In this document: positions 52,201 to 60,203 of the stretch, piece after piece
Numbering within the stretch: the stretch's first letter is position 1
Layout: each line of letters starts with the position of its first letter
From: Edaphobacter paludis
Lineage (GTDB): Bacteria > Acidobacteriota > Terriglobia > Terriglobales > Acidobacteriaceae
Direction of reading: 5' to 3'
Assembly (NCBI RefSeq): GCF_039993895.1
Contig: NZ_CP121194.1
Span: 1,860,001 to 1,924,000 of the forward strand
Length of the DNA stretch: 64,000 nt
Program-made: the position numbers and the translations under genes
The notes under the pieces: generated by a model
What the model was told of the DNA's origin: nothing
What the model saw: the letters and a program-made list of their open reading frames with translations, nothing else
Databases searched by the model: none

Positions 52201-55113
52201 CCAGCAGTTGGTGCAGGGGCCGGTGGCCGTAGTGGTGAAGGCGGAGGCAGGGGGCTGGCCATGGCCGTAGCCGATGTCTTCGACGAGGAGGGCTTTGAAG
52301 GCGGGGCTTGAGGTGGCGGCGGTGAGGGTGGGGAAGGATTGCGTGATCTTGTACCACTGGACGGCGGGCTCACCGGTGATGACGTTGCCGAAGTCGACGT
52401 TGCCGTTATTGGTGCCGAGGATGGGAGTGGCTGTGCCGCTGAGGGCAACATAGGCAGGCGTGGTTCCGCTGCCTGCGGTGACGGAGAGCAGGCCCTGCCG
52501 GGTTCCGGGTTGCGAGGGGGCGAAGGTGATGACTACCTTGCAGGTGGTGTGGCCCGGGAGGGAGGCGGTGCAATCAGTGGCCTGGGTAAAGTCTCCGGTG
52601 AGGGCGAGTGCGAGTGGAATGGGCAGGGTTCCGGTATTGCCGATGGTGACGGTCTGCGTGGTGCTGGACGTGGCTGTGACGGGAATGGCGTTGGGAAAGT
52701 TGAGAGTCGTCGGAGAGACGGTGAGGTTGGGGTTGACGGTGGCTCCGCTGGCTCCGGGGGGCGGGAGGGTTTTGCCGTTTACGAGGACGATGAGGCCTTC
52801 GTCGAGCGAGAGGGTGATGGAGTCATCGGAGGGAGATTTTGGGGAGAGGTAGCTGAGTTGTATCTGGCAGACGGTGTGGGGGAGGAGTTGGCTGGGGCAG
52901 CGGTCGGAGAGAGTGAATGGGGAAGGGCCAGGAATGGTGACGGCGGTGTGCGGAATGGTGGCGGCGGAGTTGTTGGAGAGGTAGAGATAGCGCGGGAGGC
53001 GGATGCCTCCGGTGTATTGGGTGCCAAAGTCGATCTCGGTGGCGGAGAGATTGAGAGATTCGGCTTGAGAGTAGCCGGTGAGGAGGAGGCTGCGGGAGCC
53101 GATGGTCCAGTTGGACTGGATGGGGCCGTCGTTGGCGGAATCATTGGAGGCGATAAAGGCGATGGTAATGTGACAGTTTGCGCCTGAGGGGAGCAGCTTC
53201 GCTGTGCCGTTGGTCGTGCAGTCGCTGGATTGCTCGGTGAATTGGGAGCCGCCTGTGGTGGAGGTCGCGACGGTTTGGCTTTGCTGGCTTAGGTTGGTGA
53301 GGGTAACGATGCGCGTGGCGGCGGGGCTTGAGGCGGTCTGGATACCGAAGTCCAGCTCTTTGGGAGAGAAGACGATTGGGTTTGGAGAGGTCGTTGATGC
53401 GGGGAGATTTGCAGTTTGGGTGGTGGCGTTGGCGGCTTGCGCGGTGAGCGAGCCGGGGCCGGAGCCGTTGAGGGATATGCTGCACTCGGCTCCGGGGTTG
53501 AGGGTGGGGGCGCAGTTGGTGGCGAGGGTGAATCCGCTGGCGGTGAGTTGCAGGTCGGTGGCGGCGATGCCGCCGAGGTTGCGTAGAGTGATGTTTGGAG
53601 AGTCGTCGGTGGAGAGGGCAAGACTGGGGGCTGCTGTGGCGGGATTGACTTTGGTGAGGTAGGCGGCTGATCCGGCACAGAGGCTTCCGGTGCAGGTGCC
53701 GGGAGCAAGGACGGCGTCGCGCATGTTGGAAGGGAGAGCGGCGGTGGGTGCGTTGTAGAGCGAGAGGTCGTAGGTCTGGGTGGGGAGGAGGCTCGAACTG
53801 GCGGTGGGAGTTACGGCTCCGGCGAAGATCGGTTGGCCGGTGGTGTCCGTAGTGAGTGAGGTGAGGGTGACCGGGGCGCTGGCGTATGAGGGGTTTGTAG
53901 TGGGAAGGCCGCCGAAGCGTAGCGTCTGATCGATAGTGTTTTGCGGTGTGACGCGCAGGGCGAAACTGTTGCCCGTGGTCGAGAGGGCTGGGATGGGAAG
54001 GAGTGGAGTGGTGAGGTTTCCTGTGGCCCATGTGTCGCCGCTCGACGTGTCCGCGATGAAGGATTGCGTGCCCGGGGCGAGGAGGACGGAGGATAGGACG
54101 GTGCTGCCATCGAGCGGGATGCGCAGCAGGCTTTGGTAGGTGGTGTTGACCAGCGGCGTGGTAACGGTGGCGATGGGGAATTGGCCGAGGGCGATGGTGC
54201 CGGAGAGGAGGAGATTTTGGGCGGCGGGGTCGAGCGCGAGGGAGGAGATGCCGTTGCCGGGAATGAAGGTGGAAAAGGAGATCCCGCTTCCGGTGGGGGT
54301 AAGTTTGGTGAGGAAGCCGGAGTTGGTGCCGAGCATCTCGGGGACGAGGGCGTTGAGGGTGGGGTAGCCAGGGGAGGTGGTGTATCCGGCGATGTAGGCG
54401 TTGTCGGAGGTGTTCGCTGCGATCGCCGCGGGAGCGGTATTGCCGTTGGCTCCGCTGAGATAGGTGGCGTAGAGCAGCGTGGTTCCGGTGGCGTTGAATT
54501 TTTCGACGAAGCCGCTTTGCGTGCTCCCTGTGGCTGGGTTTTGGATGAAGGCGGAAGGAGTGACGGGGAGATTTGCGTTGAAGATGCTGCCGGTGATGAA
54601 GACGGCGTCGGGGGTAGCAGTGATTGATGTGGCGGCGGTGCGTCCGCTGCCGGTGAAGGTGACGAAGAGAGGATTCAGGTTGGCGTCAAACTTGGCGATG
54701 AACGAGTTGGTGGAGGCATCGGCCGGGCTGGGGAAGGCTGCGCCAGAGGTTGCGGTGAGAGAGCCCGAGGTAGAGGTTCCGGTGACGTAGACGTTGCCCG
54801 AGGGATCGAGGGACATCGCTACTCCGATGTCGCCCTTGGCGCCTAGTTGTGCCTGGGCGAGAACAGTGGTGGCATTGGCGTCGGTTTTGAGAAGGCGGAC
54901 GCCATCTTTCTGATCGACTAAAAGGTAGACGCCGCCGTTGGGCGCGGAGAGGACGGCATTGAATTGGCCCTGACTGGCTGTGGCGCGGAGGCCGGTGAAG
55001 ACGAGTTGCTGAGTTTGCTGGGCGGTGAGGGGTATTGGGAGTGTTGCGGGAATGAGAGTGCAAAGGACGCAGAGGATGAGGCGAAGGGAGGATCGTGTTT
55101 TCATCATGGTCAT
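49264..55113 (-). CDS. Giant surface protein: beta-propeller (SBBP-type) plus eleven HYDIN-like modules and C-terminal membrane anchor
   Basis: A 1949-residue secreted protein. Signal peptide: LILCVLCTLIPATLPIPLTA. Residues about 30-450 have the repeated 'nvyvtG.t...fp.t...a' pattern of SBBP beta-propeller repeats. The remainder is a tandem of at least eleven 'choice-of-anchor D'/HYDIN immunoglobulin-like modules, recognisable by recurrent LDFG-type strands (ELDFGIQT, EIDFGTQY, TLNFPNAI, SLDFGTLL, SLDFGSIF and others) and C-x-I/T-ended strands. Near the C-terminus a hydrophobic stretch (LLCLLPTALIFFWRTR, then LCAMVLAAATLLTLSGCGSG) probably anchors the protein. It may be an adhesin or scaffold. 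Extremely G-rich reverse strand accounts for large false frames on the plus strand. Confidence 0.85.
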   Translation of the reverse strand: MTMMKTRSSLRLILCVLCTLIPATLPIPLTAQQTQQLVFTGLRATASQGQFNAVLSAPNGGVYLLVDQKDGVRLLKTDANATTVLAQAQLGAKGDIGVAMSLDPSGNVYVTGTSTSGSLTATSGAAFPSPADASTNSFIAKFDANLNPLFVTFTGSGRTAATSITATPDAVFITGSIFNANLPVTPSAFIQNPATGSTQSGFVEKFNATGTTLLYATYLSGANGNTAPAAIAANTSDNAYIAGYTTSPGYPTLNALVPEMLGTNSGFLTKLTPTGSGISFSTFIPGNGISSLALDPAAQNLLLSGTIALGQFPIATVTTPLVNTTYQSLLRIPLDGSTVLSSVLLAPGTQSFIADTSSGDTWATGNLTTPLLPIPALSTTGNSFALRVTPQNTIDQTLRFGGLPTTNPSYASAPVTLTSLTTDTTGQPIFAGAVTPTASSSLLPTQTYDLSLYNAPTAALPSNMRDAVLAPGTCTGSLCAGSAAYLTKVNPATAAPSLALSTDDSPNITLRNLGGIAATDLQLTASGFTLATNCAPTLNPGAECSISLNGSGPGSLTAQAANATTQTANLPASTTSPNPIVFSPKELDFGIQTASSPAATRIVTLTNLSQQSQTVATSTTGGSQFTEQSSDCTTNGTAKLLPSGANCHITIAFIASNDSANDGPIQSNWTIGSRSLLLTGYSQAESLNLSATEIDFGTQYTGGIRLPRYLYLSNNSAATIPHTAVTIPGPSPFTLSDRCPSQLLPHTVCQIQLSYLSPKSPSDDSITLSLDEGLIVLVNGKTLPPPGASGATVNPNLTVSPTTLNFPNAIPVTATSSTTQTVTIGNTGTLPIPLALALTGDFTQATDCTASLPGHTTCKVVITFAPSQPGTRQGLLSVTAGSGTTPAYVALSGTATPILGTNNGNVDFGNVITGEPAVQWYKITQSFPTLTAATSSPAFKALLVEDIGYGHGQPPASAFTTTATGPCTNCWLGLQFTPPTTGPQTAAVALSSSTSGNAYPLTLTGNGLPLTGLVLTPITNDFGPIPIHSASAPTLFTLTNLTNATVTIAPPAITGDFGISNAPTGGAPCSAILAPTASCFIEVAYTPTAAGSETGTLTIPTSANTVTAPLTGFGAPDPGLSLTPNTLTFNPVPGITATQQTITLKNTGTAILQIATPTVATANFTATTTCTTLSPAATCTVTITFTPGTANATDTLTIPVTSSLTGAATYTVPLTGAYTTDNSGLQIIAAEANFGPQATGTTGITRQFTINNLTAKFLTLALALPRQFVLSTPPCAALAPNASCNFSATFLPLVSGDVTGTVFAQATPTDGSATITSLGYVEGYGLGSGNLSITGNLTPTGGDGTLLNFGQVASGQLLSETLTLTNSGTAPITIRRITTEWPFLSATTCGAALAPSQTCTVTVTYSPLNQAATGTVSPLSNTDTGSLVIESDALTSPDLVDLTGTAAPILVSVPDNSAPLVAYIASESSLAFAATAVGNISAPHTVTLTNTGTRTLHITGLQTTPDFTSSSTCNTLVSGSSCTLTVNFTPQLPGTRISALEITSDASTALDFISLVGTANPSSLNFSPTSLDFGTLLVGSTTTLPLTVTNTSSAPAIFNGISVTGDYTLSGTCPAPGGALAAAAICTIDAAFTPTQSGPRIGTIKVASSLSTLPLTVQLTGVGAQSHLQANLASLDFGSIFLGTSADLTLTLSNSGNIPITNLALALTGDYVVTNPCAITTLNAGASCSITLAFTPATSGVRAGTLTVTSSDVNSPMKLPLTGTGVPNGSFTLTANGNPTSSATVKSGDPATYPLTLTPQNGFSGTIILNCTAITPGQYATCGLQPSSIAMKGAVQNTTATLNTITTANATTAQTTHPFHEGTLLCLLPTALIFFWRTRPTSARTKLCAMVLAAATLLTLSGCGSGGSINPPDASLLRTPPGTYQYQITATSTSGPKLSQTVTLNLTVQ

Positions 55114-55231
55114 TGGCTGCGGTGGTGCGCTGATTGCAGCCTGCCCTTAATATCCATGGTGTTGCGGGGGAGGAGTTGATTTCTTTAAGAATTCGTTACG
55201 AAGGTCATGACTTTGTGCCGATTTGGGAATG

Positions 55232-55885
55232 CTATGAGATCGCAGCTTCCATTGGAAGGTTGAGCAGGGAATCGAGGCCTCGGCGGCGTAGCTCTTGTTC
55301 AAATGCGGGCTGATCGAGATTGTATTGGATGGCCTGCATGCCGATCGATTGGGCGGCTTCGATGTTTTCGGGCTTGTCGTCGATGAAGAGAATTTCGGAG
55401 GGCTGGGTAGCAAGGCCCTGGGCAGCACAGTAATAGATGGCGGCTTCGGGCTTGGCGAGCCTTAGGGAGTAGGACCAGATGCAGAGGTCGAAGTCGGCGA
55501 TCCAGCCGAACTTTGCGGTGAGGCCTTCTGCCATGGCGTCGCCGATGTTGGAGAGGATGCCGGTGCGAATGTCGGCGCGTTGCAGGCGCTGTGCCCACTC
55601 CACCATGGGGAGGTTGAGGCGGGACCAGAGGTTGACGTCGGCGGCGATGAGGGCGGCGACCTGCTCGGTCGTGAAGGTCGCGTGGGAGTCTGCGGCGACT
55701 TTGTACCAGTAGGCCTCGCCGGTGTAGGTGCCCCGGTCGTACTCATGGCGATGCGCCCAGTATTCGCGGTGAAGATCGGCTTCGGAGAGGCCGCTGATGG
55801 TGAGCATCTGCTGCCAGACGGCGGGGTCGGGGCGTAGGGAGAGGACCTGGCCGAAGTCGAAGAGGACTGCATTCACTGGGTTCAT
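55232..55885 (-). CDS. HAD family phosphatase (YihX/epoxide-hydrolase-N type)
   Basis: A 217-residue haloacid-dehalogenase-fold protein. Motif I VLFDFGQVL (nucleophile Asp), motif II/III around LSNIGDAM (Ser/Thr region) and SLRLAKPEAAIY (Lys), and motif IV EILFIDDKPENIEAA (acidic pair). The cap is alpha-helical (EYWAHRHEYDRG, WSRLNLPMVEW). Family members dephosphorylate sugar phosphates such as alpha-glucose-1-phosphate; substrate here is unknown. It starts 74 bases from the divergent aminotransferase gene. Confidence 0.9.
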   Translation of the reverse strand: MNPVNAVLFDFGQVLSLRPDPAVWQQMLTISGLSEADLHREYWAHRHEYDRGTYTGEAYWYKVAADSHATFTTEQVAALIAADVNLWSRLNLPMVEWAQRLQRADIRTGILSNIGDAMAEGLTAKFGWIADFDLCIWSYSLRLAKPEAAIYYCAAQGLATQPSEILFIDDKPENIEAAQSIGMQAIQYNLDQPAFEQELRRRGLDSLLNLPMEAAIS

Positions 55886-55958
55886 AGGTTGAATGGTTAT
55901 TGTAGGGGAAACGGATGCTTAGGCGGATTTAAGACGAAGCGCAATTTAGCATGGGTGG

Positions 55959-57125
55959 GTGAACTTTCGATTTTCTCGGCGTACGGGATGGGATGTTGGG
56001 GAGAGCGGCTTCGCGGCGGCGATTCGTGAGGCGCGGGCTGCCGGACGCAGGATCTATGATCTAACTGTTTCAAATCCAACCATTTGCGGGTTTGAATATG
56101 ATGCGGAAGGTTGGCTGGCTCCGCTAAGTAATCAAGAGGCTTTGGTTTATGACCCCGACCCGAAGGGATTGCTGTTGGCTCGGACGGCGGTGGCGGAATA
56201 TTACCGAGAGCATGGAGCGGTGGTCGATCCCAATGCGTTTGTGCTGACTACAAGCACCAGCGAGGGGTATGGGTATCTGTTTCGACTGATTTGCGATGCC
56301 GGCGATGAGGTGCTGGTAGCGCAGCCGAGCTATCCACTCTTCGATTTTCTGGCTGATCTTGAGGATGTGAAGCTGAGGCCCTATCCGCTGTTTTATGACT
56401 TTGGGTGGTGGATTGATTTCGCGGAACTGGAGCGCGGGATTGGGCCTCGTACCAAGGCGATTGTGGTGGTGCATCCGAACAATCCGACAGGACATGGGAC
56501 CAAGGCTGTCGAACGGGAGAGATTGCAGGAGATCTGTGCGCGGCATGGGTTGGCTTTGATTGTGGACGAGGTGTTTCTGGATTATTCGCTGCATCGGGCA
56601 GATTCGGAGGAGTTGGTCAGTTTTGCGGTGGGGCCGCATCCGGTTTTGACGTTTGTTTTGAGTGGGATGAGTAAGATCGCGGGGCTTCCGCAGATGAAGG
56701 TGGCCTGGATTGGCGGATTCGGGCCAGAGGCGGTTCAGCGGGAGGCGATGGGAAGGCTGGAGGTGATTGCCGATACGTTTCTGTCGATGAACGCGCCGGT
56801 GCAGATGGCACTCCCTTTCTGGCTGGAGGAGCGGAAGGGAATTCAGGAACAGATTCTGGAGAGGGTTCGGGTGAATCTGGCCCGCGCTGAGGCAAGTGGA
56901 GTGGAGGTGCTTCGGTTGGAGGCCGGGTGGTGCGCGATTCTGCGACTGCCGAGGGGCGGAGAGGTGGCAGAGGAGTTATTGCAGGAATGGGGGGTGATCG
57001 TGCATCCGGGGTCGTTCTATGGAATCGCGGAAGACGGTCGGGTGGTGATTAGTTTGATTGGGCCGGTGGACGAGTTTGCTGGAGGGATGGAGCGAATTGG
57101 GGGTTGTATGGGGAGAATCAAGTGA
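55959..57125 (+). CDS. Class I/II pyridoxal-phosphate aminotransferase
   Basis: A 388-residue enzyme with a GTG start at 55959 (MNFRFSRRTGWDV); no strong Shine-Dalgarno site. PLP-aminotransferase landmarks: VVVHPNNPTGHG with the cofactor-contacting Asn, LIVDEVFLDYSL with the PLP-binding Asp, and LSGMSKIAGLPQMKVAWI with the Schiff-base Lys in SK. Class I fold I; side-chain specificity is not evident. It may act in amino acid biosynthesis or degradation; neighbours give no further clue. Confidence 0.9.
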   Translation: MNFRFSRRTGWDVGESGFAAAIREARAAGRRIYDLTVSNPTICGFEYDAEGWLAPLSNQEALVYDPDPKGLLLARTAVAEYYREHGAVVDPNAFVLTTSTSEGYGYLFRLICDAGDEVLVAQPSYPLFDFLADLEDVKLRPYPLFYDFGWWIDFAELERGIGPRTKAIVVVHPNNPTGHGTKAVERERLQEICARHGLALIVDEVFLDYSLHRADSEELVSFAVGPHPVLTFVLSGMSKIAGLPQMKVAWIGGFGPEAVQREAMGRLEVIADTFLSMNAPVQMALPFWLEERKGIQEQILERVRVNLARAEASGVEVLRLEAGWCAILRLPRGGEVAEELLQEWGVIVHPGSFYGIAEDGRVVISLIGPVDEFAGGMERIGGCMGRIK

Positions 57126-57186
57126 GTAAATAGCTCATGCGCTAGCAATAAAGTAATAGATTAGCATTCTTCTATAAGTTGTTGAT

Positions 57187-57813
57187 TTATTGAAGGAACG
57201 GATTGGATTCGCGCTCGGATCCTATGGACGTCTTCGGGCCGTGGCCGGGGATGACGGTGACCTCGTCGGGGAGTGTGAGGAGGGAGTTGTGAATCGATTG
57301 GATGAGTTTTCGGCTGTCGCCTCCGGGGAGATCGGTGCGGCCTACGGAACCGCTGAAGAGAGTATCTCCTGCGAGCACGAGGGATTGCCTGGGGAGATAG
57401 AGGCAGACGCTGCCCTCGGTGTGGCCCGGGGTGTGGAGGATGGAGCCGGTTAGTCCAGAGATAGAGATGACCTGACCGTCTTCAAGACTGGCGTCGGGTG
57501 GGGCGACCTCCGGCGTGGGAATGCCGAGCCAAGCCGCCTGGATATCCATCATCTTGACCAGAGGCAGATCGTTCTGGTTGTAGAGGATGGGCGCTCCGGT
57601 GAGTTGCTTGAGGCGTTGCGCCCCGGCGATATGGTCGATGTGGGCGTGGGTGACGATGATCTGCTTGACCGTGAGGTGATGCTTTTCGAGGGTGCTGACG
57701 ATCCGGGAGATATTGTCGCCCGGATCGACAACGATGGCTTCGCGAGAGGTTTCATCGCCGAGAATGGAGCAGTTGCACTGGAGCGGGCCGACGATCAGGA
57801 TTTCGTGAATCAT
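57187..57813 (-). CDS. MBL-fold hydrolase (glyoxalase II-like)
   Basis: A 208-residue metallo-beta-lactamase-fold protein. The metal-binding HxHxDH motif is present: VTHAHIDHIAGAQ. Additional ligands appear in TPGHTEGSVCLYL and VIPGHGPKTSIG, and DTLFSGSVGRTDL. This matches GloB-like or YcbL-type hydrolases of thioesters, in the cytosol. Substrate is not determined. A repeat-like stretch lies just beyond the gene's start. Confidence 0.92.
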   Translation of the reverse strand: MIHEILIVGPLQCNCSILGDETSREAIVVDPGDNISRIVSTLEKHHLTVKQIIVTHAHIDHIAGAQRLKQLTGAPILYNQNDLPLVKMMDIQAAWLGIPTPEVAPPDASLEDGQVISISGLTGSILHTPGHTEGSVCLYLPRQSLVLAGDTLFSGSVGRTDLPGGDSRKLIQSIHNSLLTLPDEVTVIPGHGPKTSIGSERESNPFLQ

Positions 57814-57870
57814 GCTTAAAGACTAAAGGCTTAACACGGATTTACACCGGATAAGAAGGGATTTAAAACA

Positions 57871-57930
57871 GGAAAGGCAACGGCAAAATTCAGGGATCTC
57901 TCCACTCCGGCGCGCTTCCGTCGAGATGAC
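57871..57930 (+). repeat. Intergenic repeat-like stretch
   Basis: AAAGGCAACGGCAAAATTC followed by TCCACTCCGGCGCGCTTCCG and GAGATGAC. The first dozen bases and the closing ATGAC match the 80-base repeat at 42021 and 43447, while the middle differs, as expected of a dispersed repeat with a variable loop. Confidence 0.35.
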
Positions 57931-57950
57931 GTGGGTTTGTTGCTGGAACA

Positions 57951-57982
57951 TGAAAAATGCGCAAGCCTTTTGGCCTGCGCAT
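57951..57982 (-). terminator. secG terminator
   Basis: Minus-strand hairpin ATGCGCAGGCC / GGCTTGCGCAT (one mismatch), loop AAAA, then TTTTT, located 24 bases after the secG stop. Confidence 0.75.
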
Positions 57983-58005
57983 GGATGAATCCTGAAGCAA
58001 AAGGC

Positions 58006-58302
58006 TTATTTCTTGGGAGTGGTCTGGGTGACCGGGTGACCTGCACCTGAGAGGACTGAATGGTCTCCGCTGGAGCGAGAGAGCATGACCGTGAGGGAGA
58101 TCGAGGTAATCATGAAGAGCACTGCGGACCAGGCGGTGAGCTTGGTGAGCAGCGTGGTCGCGCCGCGGGGGCCGAATGCTGTCTGCGAACCCTGTCCGCC
58201 GAAGGCACCGGCGAGATCTGCGGAACTTCCTTGCTGCAGAAGGATGATACCGACGATGAAGAACGAGACAATGACGTGAATGATAAGGACGAAATAGAGC
58301 AT
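58006..58302 (-). CDS. secG: Preprotein translocase subunit SecG
   Basis: A 98-residue inner-membrane protein of the SecYEG channel. Two membrane helices: LYFVLIIHVIVSFFIVGII and LTAWSAVLFMITSISLTVML, joined by the conserved loop LLQQGSSADLAGAFGGQGS, the SecG signature. It ends in a short polar tail. A tRNA-Leu gene lies 41 bases upstream on the same strand, as often with secG. Confidence 0.95.
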   Translation of the reverse strand: MLYFVLIIHVIVSFFIVGIILLQQGSSADLAGAFGGQGSQTAFGPRGATTLLTKLTAWSAVLFMITSISLTVMLSRSSGDHSVLSGAGHPVTQTTPKK

Positions 58303-58342
58303 CGGGTTGCTTTACGACCTTCTTAAGCCAGAATGTTTGGAT

Positions 58343-58427
58343 TGGTGCGGAGGAGGGGACTTGAACCCCTATGCCTTGCGGCGCTAGCACCTCAAGCTAG
58401 TGCGTCTGCCAATTTCGCCACCTCCGC
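58343..58427 (-). tRNA. tRNA-Leu(GAG)
   Basis: Reverse complement folds into a cloverleaf. The acceptor stem GCGGAGG pairs with CCTCCGC. The anticodon arm CTAGC-TTGAGGT-GCTAG has loop anticodon GAG, so it reads CUC/CUU leucine. There is a long variable arm GCGCCGCAAGGC, a T-arm AGGGG-TTCAAGT-CCCCT, discriminator A and an encoded CCA (58343-58345). The long variable loop is expected for a class II tRNA. Confidence 0.95.
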
Positions 58428-58560
58428 ATTATTTCTCTTACGTTAGAACGCGAGAGGTGCGGTGAGCAATCCGAAACCTAGTATAGCATTCCGATCGGGA
58501 TAGATGGATAGAGAAATGCACAGGATTGGGTGCGTGATTTTGTGCTGGCCGGCTGGTTGA

Positions 58561-58590
58561 GCCCCATGTCCCCGGAAGAGGACATGGGGC
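58561..58590 (-). terminator. Terminator-like hairpin after the radical SAM gene
   Basis: GCCCCATGTCC / GGACATGGGGC, 11 perfect pairs with an 8-base loop, 17 bases beyond the stop. No T-tract. Confidence 0.5.
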
Positions 58591-58607
58591 ATCCGGATTT
58601 GTGGTCT

Positions 58608-60203
58608 CTATGGGAGCATGGCGAATGGGCCTGACTGGCTCGCGTGCTCGACGTTGAGGAAGGCGGGGCGGGGACTGTTAGATGAAAACTCCAGATCCCA
58701 GATTGGTGATTGTAGCTCCGGCATGGGCTTGGCCTGAAAGAGCTTTCTGCATTGTCCGGCGGTCCAGCGCGCCCACCTTTTTGACTTCTTGCGGCGTGCG
58801 CTGTCGGTGGAGATTCCAGTGCCCGCATACATCTGCCGGTAGAGCTTCGACAGAAACATAAACGCGACTCTTGCGCGCAAGGTCGGTGTGCAGGCGGACC
58901 TTTGCCAGATGGCGCTCCAGTTGTAAAACCGGTCCCAGACCTTTTGAGTCCGCTCTCGAATTTCTTCCGAACTCATGGATGGATGCGGCGTGAACATCTT
59001 GGGGCGTACCGCTATGGGAATGAGCCAGTAGCGCGTGATCGGGACGTCGCCGACCAGCGTGGGATGCTCTGCCTGTTCCTTTTCCCAGCGAAGGAAGTCC
59101 ACTGTGCCGGGGAATGGCGTCATCATGACGAACTGGGCGAAGGTTACGCCAGCCTTCAAGGCCATCTCCACAGTTGCGTCGAAGGTTGCGGGCTTGTCGG
59201 TTGGCAGACCGAAGATAAATGAGCCGAGCACATGGACGCCGTGCTGTTTGAATGTCTGTAACTGTTTTGCCAGCGCTTCGCCAGAGTAGTTGAAGTCCTT
59301 GAAGACCGCTTTCAGGCCCTCGGGGGTTACGGCTTCCACGCCGACTAGCGCGCCCTTGATGTTGGCCTTGCGCATGGCGTCGAGATACTCGCCGTCTTCG
59401 CCTGCTTCCATCGTGATCTGGGTGAAGAAGACCATATCCTTGGGCAGCTTGGCCAATTCTTCCATGAGGCGGAAGCGCTCTGCGCGAATGCTGGTGAGTT
59501 CTTCAAGGCGGGCGGTGTTGTTCTGCTCGCGAGCTAAGCGGAGATCGGTGAGGGTCACTGGGTAGAAGTTGTCGTCGGCGAGAGCGATGAAGCGAAAGCC
59601 AATGCGCCGCAGGGCGACGATCTCGTCGATGACTTTCTGGAACTGGCGCTGGCGCGGCTTCTGTCCGTCGGTGCGCCAGACGCTACAGAAGGAGCAATGC
59701 TTTGGGCATCCGCGGGTCGTCTGGACCGAGGCCCACATATACTTATCGCGCGGCATCAAGTCCCAACGCGCGGGAATAAACTCGCTGCCTTCGAGACGGC
59801 CTCCGTCGTAGATTCTGCCGGGCTTGCCTGCGAGACAATCGGTGACGACCTTGGCCCAGATGAGGTCGCCGTCGCCTTTGACGACAGAGTGAGCCTCGCC
59901 GCGTTCAAAGGATTCCTCGGGAAAGAGTGTCGCATGAATGCCGCCGTAAACGACCCATGCGCCCCGCGCTCGGGCCATGCGTCCAACTTCGTATCCACGC
60001 AGGGCGTTGCCGGTGTGGACGCTGATACCGACGATGTCGCCTGGGGAGATGGACTCTGGCACAATCTGCTCCAGGGACTCATCGACGAGAATGGGGTCTC
60101 CGGCGCTGGACGGGGTGGCTGCTGCCAGGACAAACAGCCACCTTGGCGTGATAACCGCGGTACCAAATGAATTGTCGCTGGGATTAACAAGATGGACTTT
60201 AAT
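58608..60203 (-). CDS. B12-binding domain radical SAM protein (ATT start)
   Basis: Conserved-looking reading begins IKVHLVNPSDNSFGTAVITP, about 531 residues. Upstream frame (to 60464) has no acceptable start except remote ATGs and no Shine-Dalgarno fit. GAGGAAAGG (60211-60219) sits 7 bases before ATT at 60203, so ATT initiation is likely. Domains: N-terminal cobalamin-binding Rossmann fold (VGISVHTGNALRGYEVGRMA, VVYGGIHATLFPEE), radical SAM barrel with CPKHCSFC [4Fe-4S] motif, followed by a C-terminal extension of DUF4070 kind. Members catalyse methylations, cyclisations or C-C couplings, for example in hopanoid or lipid pathways. The product is unknown. Confidence 0.8.
   Translation of the reverse strand: MKVHLVNPSDNSFGTAVITPRWLFVLAAATPSSAGDPILVDESLEQIVPESISPGDIVGISVHTGNALRGYEVGRMARARGAWVVYGGIHATLFPEESFERGEAHSVVKGDGDLIWAKVVTDCLAGKPGRIYDGGRLEGSEFIPARWDLMPRDKYMWASVQTTRGCPKHCSFCSVWRTDGQKPRQRQFQKVIDEIVALRRIGFRFIALADDNFYPVTLTDLRLAREQNNTARLEELTSIRAERFRLMEELAKLPKDMVFFTQITMEAGEDGEYLDAMRKANIKGALVGVEAVTPEGLKAVFKDFNYSGEALAKQLQTFKQHGVHVLGSFIFGLPTDKPATFDATVEMALKAGVTFAQFVMMTPFPGTVDFLRWEKEQAEHPTLVGDVPITRYWLIPIAVRPKMFTPHPSMSSEEIRERTQKVWDRFYNWSAIWQRSACTPTLRARVAFMFLSKLYRQMYAGTGISTDSARRKKSKRWARWTAGQCRKLFQAKPMPELQSPIWDLEFSSNSPRPAFLNVEHASQSGPFAMLP

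Noticed and set aside
51102..52451. 449-codon minus-strand frame rich in Pro and Ser
   Set aside because: Out-of-frame shadow of the giant repeat protein, with no recognisable domain.
52339..53187. 282-codon plus-strand Gly-rich frame
   Set aside because: Antisense to the HYDIN-module protein; G-rich composition produces long open frames without homology.
49264..55113. Possible CRISPR or tandem DNA repeat
   Set aside because: The repetition is at protein-module level with high divergence; there are no regular identical repeats and spacers.
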